NCBI RefSeq assembly: GCF_022606465.1
Contig: NZ_JALBUF010000001.1
Location: forward strand, 496,001 to 560,000
Origin: Sulfoacidibacillus ferrooxidans
Lineage (GTDB): Bacteria > Bacillota > Bacilli > Alicyclobacillales > SLC66
Direction of reading: 5' to 3'
DNA: 64,000 nt
The first letter of the stretch is position 1, and every line of letters starts with the position of its first letter. Positions 37,553 to 46,002 of the stretch are shown in pieces. Both the position numbers and the translations under genes were made by a program. The notes below the pieces were generated by a model. That model made no database searches and was not told the origin of the DNA. It worked only from the letters and a program-made list of their open reading frames with translations.

Positions 37553-38083
37553 CTAGGAGTTTGACACCACGACTTGCGGTGTTCCTCCGTTCGTGACGTC
37601 AAACCAATCCCACATGCCAAAGTTTTCTGGCCTTGATTGATCATCGATCCGCAATAACAAATCTTCCATTCGATAATTACCTACTTGCGAAGCAACGAAT
37701 TGGAAGTTTTTAGAGCTACCAGGAAATACTCCTGCACCTGCATTATTGACCATAGACGATACAGATGCGCCTGCTCCTGGAAATGCGAGTTTGTCTACTG
37801 AATTATACACTCCTATGTCAAACGGAATGCCTCCATCATTAACAAAATGCACTTGCACCGTATAACCCACAGGGATATCCACAGTCATTTGACCATTAGC
37901 ATATCCATTAAAATTAGCATACCCATTGGTAGAATCCGTTCCTGCCGCAATGGTTAGATTGACCGTTTGAGTTGCGTTATTGACAGAGAACCATGATGGG
38001 CTCACTGCTTCTGTCGTGCCGCAACCGGTCAAAGCAATACTTGACAATACAATGGCGCTAAGAAAGATCGTTTTGAATCTCAC
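37553..38083 (-). CDS. Sulfocyanin-like lipoprotein lacking copper ligands
   Basis: 176 residues from GTG 38083 (GGGGGG ten bases upstream), with signal peptide and lipobox ALTGC. The mature part resembles sulfocyanin (SoxE) in FNGYANGQMTVDIPVGYTVQVHFVND and the final GMWDWFDV. In sulfocyanins a PHN motif and CGxxGHAxxGMW carry the copper ligands. Here these read IPFDIG and a stretch without Cys or His before GMW. The whole mature domain has one His and no cysteine other than the lipid anchor, so type 1 copper binding is not possible as known. First gene of the oxidase operon. Confidence 0.75.
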   Translation of the reverse strand: MRFKTIFLSAIVLSSIALTGCGTTEAVSPSWFSVNNATQTVNLTIAAGTDSTNGYANFNGYANGQMTVDIPVGYTVQVHFVNDGGIPFDIGVYNSVDKLAFPGAGASVSSMVNNAGAGVFPGSSKNFQFVASQVGNYRMEDLLLRIDDQSRPENFGMWDWFDVTNGGTPQVVVSNS

Positions 38084-38207
38084 CGAGCTGCAACCCCCCT
38101 TGCAAAATGATGCAGTTGATACCACGACATATAAACCTTCAAATAATTATTCACATCACCTTTTTCTGAATCTATTATTATTTTGTTTTTGCTTGTTACT
38201 ACAACAA

Positions 38208-38236
38208 ATGATAGTCTGCGAATGGCGCTGTGTCAA
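38208..38236 (-). promoter_or_regulatory. Strong sigma-A promoter of the oxidase operon
   Basis: Minus strand TTGACA (38231-38236), a 17-base spacer, TATCAT (38208-38213): a perfect -35 and a one-mismatch -10. Transcription would start about 115 bases before the sulfocyanin-like gene. The leader between is AT-rich and shows no gene. Confidence 0.85.
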
Positions 38237-38340
38237 CATTTAGCCATATATCAGACTTCTTTTTGACACCCAAGGTGTTAAAATCATACTACTTATTCAG
38301 ACTTTATGCAGATAAACACCTTAAACATGCTTACTCTGTT

Positions 38341-38393
38341 CGATTTTAACAAAAAGAAGCTGAGTCAACCTCAGCTTCTTTTTGTTAAAATCG
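38341..38393. terminator. Bidirectional terminator, 24-bp perfect arms
   Basis: Arms at 38341-38364 and 38370-38393 are exact reverse complements with a five-base loop; the core is GAAGCTGAG/CTCAGCTTC with an A-run before and CTTTTTGTT after. It follows the interrupted transporter gene on the minus strand and insulates the oxidase promoter. Confidence 0.9.
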
Positions 38394-38409
38394 TATGTGA
38401 TGGATCCTA

Positions 38410-39714
38410 TTATTCTCCAGATGCTGACTCAAGTGTAGCTCCCTTACCCGTCTCGACACCCGCAAAGTACCATGCAACTGCCCCTGCTAATCCAATAATC
38501 CAGATCACCATGTTAAATAGCATATATTCATGTAATCCGTAATTTTGAGATAAATAAATCGTCGCGATATACAGTCCGATACTAATAAAACGTACAAGAG
38601 CCGTATAAGTTCCACGCGTACTCGTAGGCCATACTTCGCTTTTTAACGTATCTTCAGTGAGATACGCGATATTGACAAAAATATTTAACAAGACTAGCAA
38701 AATCCAAAATAGTGTTAGATCTTTAGACCATACACTTATCGTAAGATAAATAATCAGCGTCATAATAAATGTTCCGCCGTATCCTAGTAAAAGTAATGTT
38801 TTACGGCTAATGAGATCTGCCCATATCCCTAAGAAGCCAGAGATAAATCCCGTTCCAGTGGCCACCAAAATAATTGCAGCCGTTAATGATTTAAAGTAAT
38901 TAGGACCGAGCACATAAGTCATCAATCCAAACCCAGCAGTTCCTGCAAACGCCGTAGTAATTGTTACAAACAGGCGCAGAGCAACGCTTGTTCTGCGTTT
39001 TGTGGAAACAGCTACTGCATCGCTCACAACCTTTTCTCGTCGCGCATACTCTTGTATTCCATAAAATTTCGCTATCTCTACATTTGCTCTTTCTGTATAT
39101 CCCTTTCCCTGAAGCCAACGAATGGATTCGGGTGTTTTATTGCGAGCCAACAATAAAATAAACAATACCACAATAAATGTAACTGCCACCATACCGCGTT
39201 GGAACGTAATGGAGTTATATACGCTAAGCAGCGATACACCCGCTAACAAAAATCCACCAAGATTAATAAAGTTTAATTATAAAAACATTGTTTTACTGCG
39301 ATGGCGTGTGGGCATCATCTCATGTGATGCTGCCATAATGGTATTCATCTCGCCACCTGCAGCAAACAGCAACACAGCCAAAAAGATTAAGATCGTTAAG
39401 TACGTATGACTAAAAGCGATGCCAATCGCTCCAATACCGTAAAGACCCATCGTGCTATAAAAAGTATTTTTTCTTCCAATACGGTCTGATAAGGGTCCTG
39501 CAACGATAATACCAATGATTAGCCATAGAGGCGCCCAAGCTAGCAACAATGACTGTAATGACTTTGGCATAGCCACCCAGTTTGTAGCGATCGAGGCCAT
39601 TCCAAAAATATATGACTCTAATAACATTCCAAGGCCAAATGACCAAAAGGCCCATGTATCAGTACGCGTCCAGCTTTCAGATCGTTCACTAAACGGCGAT
39701 TCATCTCTAACCAC
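38410..39714 (-). pseudogene. MFS transporter interrupted by an in-frame TAA
   Basis: Two open stretches (39714-39277 and 39276-38410) lie in the same frame, separated only by one TAA at 39277-39279. Read through, they give about 434 residues, the length of a 12-helix major facilitator. The first part holds SFGLGMLLESYIFGMASIATNW and the signature GPLSDRIGRKNTF; the second holds LNFINLGGFLLAGVSLL and the remaining helices. A change of GAA (Glu) to TAA is the simplest cause. The start is GTG at 39714 after GGAGGAG. Substrate unknown (sugar or organic acid porter type). It could be a recent mutation, an assembly error, or less likely readthrough. Confidence 0.8.
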
Positions 39715-39798
39715 CTACTCTCCTCCTTCTATTTTCATAATAAGCAGAGTGTAACTTGTCCACAAGAGAATATCAAGAAATGATTCAGTTGCTTTTCA

Positions 39799-39844
39799 GA
39801 CAAAAATCGCGGTTATAGGAGATGTATTCCCCCTTAACCGCGAT
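39799..39844 (-). terminator. Terminator of the sulfur oxygenase reductase gene
   Basis: Minus strand ATCGCGGTTA, loop, TAACCGCGAT followed by TTTTTGTC. It lies 55 bases after the stop codon of the reductase gene. Confidence 0.82.
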
Positions 39845-39898
39845 ATCCTCAACAAGCTTACTGTGCCCCTGACTTTCTAAAGAGGATGATGTGGGTGA

Positions 39899-40858
39899 TT
39901 AGGACTGACTTACACTTTCGTCCACTTTAACCGTTCCATCTTCATTGAGATACTCACGCCATGAGGTATCTTCCATTAAAGGATTCCACAGTGTAATATA
40001 AGGACCTTGTACAACAGTTGCCAAAACTTTATCATGTACTGCTTTGACATGATGATTTACAACAACACGCGAGATGCCAAACATCGCTGATTTCATATCT
40101 GCCCATTCCATATGGACAATGTACTCGGTCGGTTTCTTTTCTGCTTGCATCAATTGGAAATTGCCATCGCGTGCACTTGGAGGATTGTCCCCTAAAGTTT
40201 GTAATGCCTGATGAATACCATCTGGTTCTAGCTGGAAGCTACCTACAGCAGAAGCTCCAATTTGACGCATGATCATATATCCAAGAAAACCTGGAGCTTT
40301 TTTGAATTGTTCCATCACTTTGACTACTGCTTGTTCAAATTCTTCTTCTCTACCTTGAATGACTGAGTGATCACCAATGGCAATAATGCGTTGTCCATAT
40401 GGTAAAGAGACAGGAGGAACTTCTTCACCAGCCATGAAGCTTGCGCCAAGTACAGCGGGAACATCCGTCATACCAACGTTTTGCGGCATGTCATGAGCCA
40501 CAATCTCGTACACATCTTCCCAAGGGCCTTCAACAACCATGCCAAGACACTTAGAGCACAAACGGAAAATGCTATCAAACTGTTCCATGTGCATTTCTTC
40601 ATGGTCTTCCCAACGCTTCCACATCGTATATTGTGCTAATCCAATTGGGTTTAGCTCGCGGTGCATATCCATCTTAGCTCCACCGAAGCGCCCTCCCATT
40701 GGAAATACCCCAACTTGAATGTGGTTTTGAAATCCTAGAAATCCACCGTGATTAGCAGTTACCATACAAACCTTCGGTCCAACACTTTCAAAAGCTGCAA
40801 AACTTTCAGGTGCATTGACCACTTTTGCTTTACTAATTGCAATGTATGGATTTGGAAT
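39899..40858 (-). CDS. sor: Sulfur oxygenase reductase, starting at an ATT codon
   Basis: Disproportionates elemental sulfur with oxygen to sulfite, thiosulfate and sulfide in the cytoplasm; a 24-mer with mononuclear iron in archaeal homologues. 319 residues when started at ATT 40858, seven bases after GGGAGGGG. This gives MPNPYIAISKAKVV, which lines up with the archaeal N-terminus, and places Cys31 (GPKVCMVTANH), His86 and His90 (EDHEEMH), Cys101, Cys104 and Glu114 at exactly the numbers known for the Acidianus ambivalens enzyme. The first standard start, GTG at 40822, would lose 12 residues and has no ribosome binding site. Monocistronic, with its own promoter and terminator. Confidence 0.95.
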   Translation of the reverse strand: MPNPYIAISKAKVVNAPESFAAFESVGPKVCMVTANHGGFLGFQNHIQVGVFPMGGRFGGAKMDMHRELNPIGLAQYTMWKRWEDHEEMHMEQFDSIFRLCSKCLGMVVEGPWEDVYEIVAHDMPQNVGMTDVPAVLGASFMAGEEVPPVSLPYGQRIIAIGDHSVIQGREEEFEQAVVKVMEQFKKAPGFLGYMIMRQIGASAVGSFQLEPDGIHQALQTLGDNPPSARDGNFQLMQAEKKPTEYIVHMEWADMKSAMFGISRVVVNHHVKAVHDKVLATVVQGPYITLWNPLMEDTSWREYLNEDGTVKVDESVSQS

Positions 40859-40933
40859 TGCTAAACCCCTCCCAGGTATCGTGGTTCAAACTATGTACCT
40901 GCTTGAAATAACAGGTGCAAGAAAGCCCTTTCA

Positions 40934-40962
40934 ACATATACCCGCAACGGTATATGTGTCAA
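40934..40962 (-). promoter_or_regulatory. Promoter and operator-like repeat of the sulfur oxygenase reductase gene
   Basis: Minus strand TTGACA (40957-40962), 16-base spacer, TATATG (40935-40940). A perfect 9-base inverted repeat ACATATACC-N6-GGTATATGT (40934-40957) fills the spacer and covers the -10, a place where a repressor would block polymerase. A 12-base palindrome GTGTGTACACAC (40965-40976) lies just upstream. The rest of 40859-41199 holds no gene; a TATAAT at 41151-41156 may belong to the hydratase promoter on the plus strand. Confidence 0.6.
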
Positions 40963-41199
40963 TAGTGTGTACACACCCTGAAAATATGAACAAATCTATT
41001 GTTATTGTGGCTATTCAACATCTTTTCTCTGACAATCTCGCGTTTTCAAATTGAAATAATAATTTTAAATATAATATCTATAACTACTCATATCATGAGA
41101 CTTCTATAGATAGCCCATCGACCTTAGCTAATCATGCACAACCATTAGTGTATAATAGGAGTTACCATAATATAGTCATTATCTGAACGGAGGCATTTC

Positions 41200-42021
41200 A
41201 TGTCTTTCATCATAATGCAAGATCATCCGCAATGGCGTTCTGTCCGGTTACTCATGATCAATCGTCCGGAGAAACACAATGCTTTGACACTCGCCATGTG
41301 GGAACAACTTCTAGAATACCTCTTACAATGTGATGCTGATCCATCGGTAAGACTTGTCATTTTACGTGGAGTAGACGACACTGCTTTTTGCTCTGGTGCA
41401 GATATCAGTGAATTTCCAACATATCGCGCCAATAAAGAGCAAGCAAAGCTACATAAACAGATCACCGATCGGACCACGCAACGGTTGGCCACGCTTCGTC
41501 CATTAACGCTTGCAGCCATCTCTGGCGCTTGCTTTGGGGGTGGATTACAACTAGCTACCGCATGCGACATACGCCTTGCACATGAATCTGCACGTTTTGC
41601 TATCACTCCAGTCAAATTGGGGTTCGTATATGGACCTTATGAAACCAATCTATTAAAGCGAATTGTCGGAGAGGCAACAGCGAAGGAATTACTTTATACA
41701 GGGGCATCTATCACCGCGCAAGAAGCCTTACGGGTGGGTCTCATTACAAAAATATGTCCAAACTCTACAAATCTTGAACAGTTCACCAATCAAATGATTC
41801 ATTCACTATTGCAGGCTGCACCTGAGGCACAACAGATCACAAAAAAGATGTTTGAACACCTTGCTTCGGATGATGCTATCACTCACTATACAGCACTTGA
41901 ACACATGGCAAACCGTACGCTTGATCGTCCAGAGTATCGCGAGGGTATTCAGGCATTTTTAGAGAAACGACAACCACATTATGCACAACAGCAAAAGTCA
42001 ACTCAACATAATAGAGAATGA
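41200..42021 (+). CDS. Enoyl-CoA hydratase/isomerase family protein
   Basis: 273 residues, crotonase fold. The oxyanion-hole segments are CSGADISEF (about residues 65-73) and ISGACFGGGLQLATACDIRLA (about 107-127). In the second active-site helix the usual pair of Glu residues is not clear (VKLGFVYGPYETNLLKRIVG), so hydratase chemistry is unsure; isomerase or hydrolase activity is possible. CGGAGG lies seven bases before the ATG. Stands alone between the divergent sulfur gene and a convergent transporter. Confidence 0.85.
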   Translation: MSFIIMQDHPQWRSVRLLMINRPEKHNALTLAMWEQLLEYLLQCDADPSVRLVILRGVDDTAFCSGADISEFPTYRANKEQAKLHKQITDRTTQRLATLRPLTLAAISGACFGGGLQLATACDIRLAHESARFAITPVKLGFVYGPYETNLLKRIVGEATAKELLYTGASITAQEALRVGLITKICPNSTNLEQFTNQMIHSLLQAAPEAQQITKKMFEHLASDDAITHYTALEHMANRTLDRPEYREGIQAFLEKRQPHYAQQQKSTQHNRE

Positions 42022-42045
42022 CTACGTATATACAGCAGTGATTGC

Positions 42046-42936
42046 TCAGGTACCTGGTGGAACGATAGAACGCACACGCCGTTCACTCATATAGAGAGCC
42101 AAGAAAATGAAAATGGCACCTATAAAAAAGCTTGGTGATGGTTTTGCCCGCACAATAAGAAAGGACAAGATGACCCCTAGAATGGGTTGCATATAGAGAA
42201 ATAAGGATACTTTAGATGCAGAAAACATCGTAAGTGCAAATAACCACAAAAAATATGCTCCTGCAGTAGCAAGCAATGCAAGATAAAAAACAGAGAGTAA
42301 CTCAGGGCGTGCAATGACATGAGGTATTGGAGCGCCTTTAGCTATCCAGAGTGGGATAGAACCGATAAATCCACCAAGTAACGTTAAAGAAGTAGCTGAA
42401 AGAACGGATACACGCGTAATAAGTCGCTTAGAAAAGGCATTGTATAATGCATAGCACAAAACTGCTGCCACAAGTAACAGATCGCCTTCCAGATAGCCAA
42501 GGTCGCCTGGACGAGGTAACCCTGCGATAATCCAGGTACCTATCATAGCGACGAACAGTGCTACTTTGCGACGTGTAGTCAATGTTTCTCGCAACCACAA
42601 AGTAGCTACAATGGCAGTAAACACTGGTTCAAGCGCCATCATCACAGCTGCAATAGCAGGCGTTGATAAACCTAATCCTTTTGTTTCAAAATACACAGGA
42701 AGAGAAAATCCAACGCATCCCAATATCAGCGAAAGAAGGATCGCGTGTAGCGTAACCTGTTTGCGTTCCCGCCACAAAGCGGGTGATAGAACCAGAGCAC
42801 CAGTTCCCAAGCGTACAACCGTAAGTAAGCTCGGTGGTACTTGAGTCAGTGCAATCGCAGTTGCCGGGAAACTACCTGACCAAATCACATTGGCGAGAAC
42901 GACGCCGAGCAACCCCATCATCGGCTTACTTCTCAT
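42046..42936 (-). CDS. EamA/DMT family transporter
   Basis: 296 residues, ten hydrophobic helices in two EamA repeats. Typical phrases are LANVIWSGSFPATAIALTQVPP at the N-terminus, AAVMMALEPVFTAIVATLWLRE at the end of the first repeat, and MFSASKVSLFLYMQPILGVILSFLIVR in the second. Exports amino acids or other metabolites in known cases; the substrate here cannot be told. Its 3' end faces the hydratase gene 24 bases away. Confidence 0.88.
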   Translation of the reverse strand: MRSKPMMGLLGVVLANVIWSGSFPATAIALTQVPPSLLTVVRLGTGALVLSPALWRERKQVTLHAILLSLILGCVGFSLPVYFETKGLGLSTPAIAAVMMALEPVFTAIVATLWLRETLTTRRKVALFVAMIGTWIIAGLPRPGDLGYLEGDLLLVAAVLCYALYNAFSKRLITRVSVLSATSLTLLGGFIGSIPLWIAKGAPIPHVIARPELLSVFYLALLATAGAYFLWLFALTMFSASKVSLFLYMQPILGVILSFLIVRAKPSPSFFIGAIFIFLALYMSERRVRSIVPPGT

Positions 42937-43043
42937 TGTGCACGTCCCTTACGATTATTATTGTAACCACTATGCAACATTGGTCGTCAAATACTGTAAG
43001 ATAAGCATAAGACAAGATATTACAAGTGAACGGAGAATGGTCG

Positions 43044-43337
43044 ATGATTAAAGGGAGATGGAGTGCACACCCCATAAGTGCAACAGATGAGGCGTCAGAT
43101 CAGGAGAATCTTGTTCTTTATGCAGTTCGCCTCTTGCGAGATCCACAAAATGGATTTGTGAGTGAAATTACAAATCTTCAAGAATATATGGATAAACACC
43201 ATGTGCTTGACGAAACAGTTGCTATTGACCGCTTACAACGTGATCTTAGACACCAAGAAAAGTCTAACCGCATTTATCTTGTAAAAGCACAAACCCCGGC
43301 ACATGCAGTACGTAGTGCAAGCCAGAAGGCGCATTGA
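43044..43337 (+). CDS. Hypothetical protein, 97 residues
   Basis: Starts at ATG 43044 after GGAGAATGGTCG. Soluble, charged, without cysteines in a pattern. The sequence (YAVRLLRDPQNGFVSEITNLQEYMDKH; DRLQRDLRHQEKSNRIYLVKAQTPAHAVRSA) reads as mixed helix and strand, with the last part resembling small proteins with an RIYLVKA-type strand. I do not recognise the family. Convergent with the racemase gene; the 67 bases between them show no clear terminator. Confidence 0.55.
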   Translation: MIKGRWSAHPISATDEASDQENLVLYAVRLLRDPQNGFVSEITNLQEYMDKHHVLDETVAIDRLQRDLRHQEKSNRIYLVKAQTPAHAVRSASQKAH

Positions 43338-43404
43338 CAAGCAATACTGTCTCTGCGCTTTCTAAAAAGAGAAGTCACCGTCTCGCATTGCATGAACAGT
43401 GCGA

Positions 43405-44511
43405 CTAGCGTAACTCTATGCGATCAACCGTATATCTCTCTACCCGATCTTCTCTCACTACAGCACCAATACCTGGTTGCGAGGGTACAGCAAGAACGCC
43501 TGGCTTTGCAAAAGTTACTGGTGGATCAATGATATCCTCATCAAAATATCTCGCACTTGGAGCCGTATCACCGGGTAATACAAAACCAGGAAGCGATGTA
43601 ACAGCCATGTTAGTAAGTCTGCCAACTCCAGCTTCTAGCATTCCACCACACCACACGGGCACATGATGTTCAATGCATAGCTGCTGTAATTCTCTGGATT
43701 CTGTTAGCCCTCCCAGACGGCCTATCTTTACATTGATCACTTTACATGCGCCGATCGAAATTGCTTTTCTTGCATCTTCTGTCGAATGAATACTTTCATC
43801 TAGACAAATTGGAGTCCTAAGTTGCGCCTGCAGAACTGCATGATCAATCATATCATCGTGGCCAAGTGGCTGTTCAATCATCATGAGATCATAATCATCA
43901 AATGTTAACAGATGCGGCAAATCTTCTAGTCGATAAGCACTATTGGCATCAGCCATCATCGGTATATCTGGAAACTCCTTACGGACAGCACGAAAGATGT
44001 CAATATCTAAACCAGGCCTTATCTTCACTTTTATTCGTTTATATCCTTGTACAAGATATCCTTCAATTTTTCTTAACAGGTGCATCGTCGTAGGCTGTAT
44101 CCCAATGCTAATACCAACGTCAATCTCCTCTTTCAAACCACCAAGTGCATGGGACAATGATATCCCTTGTTCTTTAGCAAACGCATCCCAGATGGCAGTC
44201 TCTAGTGCGGACTTCGCCATCTGATTGCGGCGAAAATGCCCAAGTAAGGTACGAATCTCATCTGGATGTGTGATTTCTTTACCTAAGACAGCAGGAACGA
44301 AAAATGTGGATAGCATACTCCACGCTGTATCAGTCGTTTCCTCACTATAAAGCGGTTCAAATGATGCCGTACACTCACCATACCCTTGCACGTGCCCCGT
44401 ATCGACTCGTATTAAAAGAAAATCTTTGTCTTCTTCTCGACCAAAGCTTGTTTCAAACGGTTCTTTCATTCGCATCTGAAGTCGCCTTATGGAGACACTT
44501 TTGATCTTCAT
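43405..44511 (-). CDS. Enolase-superfamily N-acylamino-acid racemase / o-succinylbenzoate synthase
   Basis: 368 residues. All catalytic residues of the OSBS/NSAR family are visible: the KxK pair (YKRIKVKIRPG), metal ligands Asp (MADANSAY), Glu (MIEQPL) and Asp (CLDESI), and the second base Lys (INVKIGRLGG). The neighbour, overlapping by four bases (ATGA), is a GNAT protein; in Geobacillus such a pair converts D-amino acids by N-succinylation and racemisation. No other menaquinone genes are near, so racemase is favoured over MenC. ATG 44511 is chosen because it overlaps the upstream stop in the usual way. Confidence 0.85.
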   Translation of the reverse strand: MKIKSVSIRRLQMRMKEPFETSFGREEDKDFLLIRVDTGHVQGYGECTASFEPLYSEETTDTAWSMLSTFFVPAVLGKEITHPDEIRTLLGHFRRNQMAKSALETAIWDAFAKEQGISLSHALGGLKEEIDVGISIGIQPTTMHLLRKIEGYLVQGYKRIKVKIRPGLDIDIFRAVRKEFPDIPMMADANSAYRLEDLPHLLTFDDYDLMMIEQPLGHDDMIDHAVLQAQLRTPICLDESIHSTEDARKAISIGACKVINVKIGRLGGLTESRELQQLCIEHHVPVWCGGMLEAGVGRLTNMAVTSLPGFVLPGDTAPSARYFDEDIIDPPVTFAKPGVLAVPSQPGIGAVVREDRVERYTVDRIELR

Positions 44512-45320
44512 TCCACACGCCCCCATATGTAGCATCCCACGTTACGAGATGGCTGATAAGTAAACTGAACGATTCGATAATTGGCAGCCTGCAAAGTCAC
44601 TACCGCCTTGCGCATCGCGTCTACCCACTTCACTCGTGTAAGCATATCCGGTAACCGTTTCAAATCACCTGGAATCTCAACAAGGATCGTATCCGCAAAC
44701 TCATCGATTCTATGAGAGACAGGTTGCTGCTCTCCTGTACAAGTGATTGCAAATACTGATTTCCCTCCTAGATTCTGCTCCGCTTTTTCGTTTGCGTCAC
44801 AAGATCGATCAATGCCATCGATCCCCTTGGACCATTCCCATAATACGAGAAAGCGGTCTGACTCTACTCCTTCATTTAACTGATCACCTGTCATCACACC
44901 ATAGCAATTCGGAATAAAATCCGCTACTTTTGCTTTTAACTTATTTACATTAAAATGGGCATTGCGACTCACAAGTGGATCAAACGTCCATACGATCGAC
45001 GAATATCCAAGCGCATCTGCACGTGCTCGTTGAGCCAGTTTCAGACGATATCCAATTCCCTGATGAATCGCTTGATCAATGACAGCAGTTTCATGCGACC
45101 AAAGAACCCATCTTCCCTTCCAAAGAGCAGGAAAACTTAAACTAAACCCAATCGCCATCTCATCTTCAAATGCTAATAAAACAACTCCTCCATTGCGTGC
45201 ATGTACGCTCATTTGCGCAACAGAACAACTACTATCCTGACCCCATACGGCCGTTGCCATGTGTTTACATTGCTCCAAATCCTTTAATGACAAAGCCTCG
45301 CGAATCCTATGTTTACTCAT
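44508..45320 (-). CDS. GNAT family acyltransferase linked to N-acylamino-acid racemase
   Basis: 270 residues. The N-terminal GNAT half shows LLAFEDEMAIGFSLSFPALW, the acyl-CoA loop (VIDQAIHQGIGYRLKLAQRARADALGYSSIVWTFDPLVSRNAHFNVNKL) and a longer C-terminal half with LVEIPGDLKRLPD. This form always goes with enolase-superfamily racemases in Bacilli, where one member was shown to succinylate D-amino acids (established for Geobacillus kaustophilus; transfer to this protein is inference). First gene of a two-gene operon; the desuccinylase expected for a complete pathway is not next to it. Confidence 0.8.
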   Translation of the reverse strand: MSKHRIREALSLKDLEQCKHMATAVWGQDSSCSVAQMSVHARNGGVVLLAFEDEMAIGFSLSFPALWKGRWVLWSHETAVIDQAIHQGIGYRLKLAQRARADALGYSSIVWTFDPLVSRNAHFNVNKLKAKVADFIPNCYGVMTGDQLNEGVESDRFLVLWEWSKGIDGIDRSCDANEKAEQNLGGKSVFAITCTGEQQPVSHRIDEFADTILVEIPGDLKRLPDMLTRVKWVDAMRKAVVTLQAANYRIVQFTYQPSRNVGCYIWGRVE

Positions 45321-45509
45321 GAACTCCTCCGCAGATGCAACCCAATATACTCCAAAAGATCGTTAGTATAGATAAAACGTAAAAGGTATGTCGCATGACT
45401 CTTACTCCGACATGTTCTACGTTACCCTTATTTTACTGTACCACGAAAGACATTAGATCGCATCATTCAAATCACCTGAGGGCACTTTAAATGACGTGGA
45501 GGGATGCTC

Positions 45510-45968
45510 ATGGAAAATGAAATGGCAGTTTTACCGCCGACAACAAAACGGGTACAGTTTCACACAAACCGAGCAGTCAATCGCGATATCGAGGCTCGCA
45601 CGGTTGCAAATATTGCACGCTACACAGGCCGATCCCATGAAGCGATTAGCGATCGCTTGAAACAACTTGAGCATGAATGGGATACAGACCGTACCATTGA
45701 AACCATAGCTGGCACATTTACTACAGTTGGCACAATTCTTGGCCTTACAGTAAGCAAACGCTGGTTTATCCTCCCTACACTAGTTGGAGGATTCCTCGTT
45801 CAGCATTCTATTCAAGGATGGTGTCCACCCCTTGCCGTCATTCGTAGGATGGGAGTTCGCACTGCTGAGGAAATCACAGAAGAACGAATGGCGCTAAAAG
45901 CCATGCGGGGAGATTTTCAAACAACAGATAATGTCCATGAAGCACTCGCAGAGACACGAATGGCATAA
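45510..45968 (+). CDS. DUF2892/YgaP-like membrane protein
   Basis: 152 residues from ATG 45510, six bases after GGAGGG. A charged N-terminal half is followed by two hydrophobic stretches (AGTFTTVGTILGLTVSKRWFILPTLVGGFLVQHSIQGWCPPLAVIRRMG). These match the transmembrane hairpin of YgaP-type proteins, where WCPP ends the second helix (RTAEEITEER follows). The rhodanese domain often linked to this unit is absent. In sulfur-metabolising bacteria such proteins are common, but the role is unknown. Ends with a terminator at 46003. Confidence 0.75.
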   Translation: MENEMAVLPPTTKRVQFHTNRAVNRDIEARTVANIARYTGRSHEAISDRLKQLEHEWDTDRTIETIAGTFTTVGTILGLTVSKRWFILPTLVGGFLVQHSIQGWCPPLAVIRRMGVRTAEEITEERMALKAMRGDFQTTDNVHEALAETRMA

Positions 45969-46002
45969 GTCCACAGATTTTTTCATTAGAATAATGATTG
46001 CG

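Noticed and set aside
38410-39714. Two separate small membrane protein genes
   Set aside because: The two frames are identical, join at a single TAA and together make one 12-helix transporter.
43405-44511. menC for menaquinone synthesis
   Set aside because: The GNAT neighbour and the absence of other men genes favour an N-acylamino-acid racemase, though both activities can occur in one enzyme.
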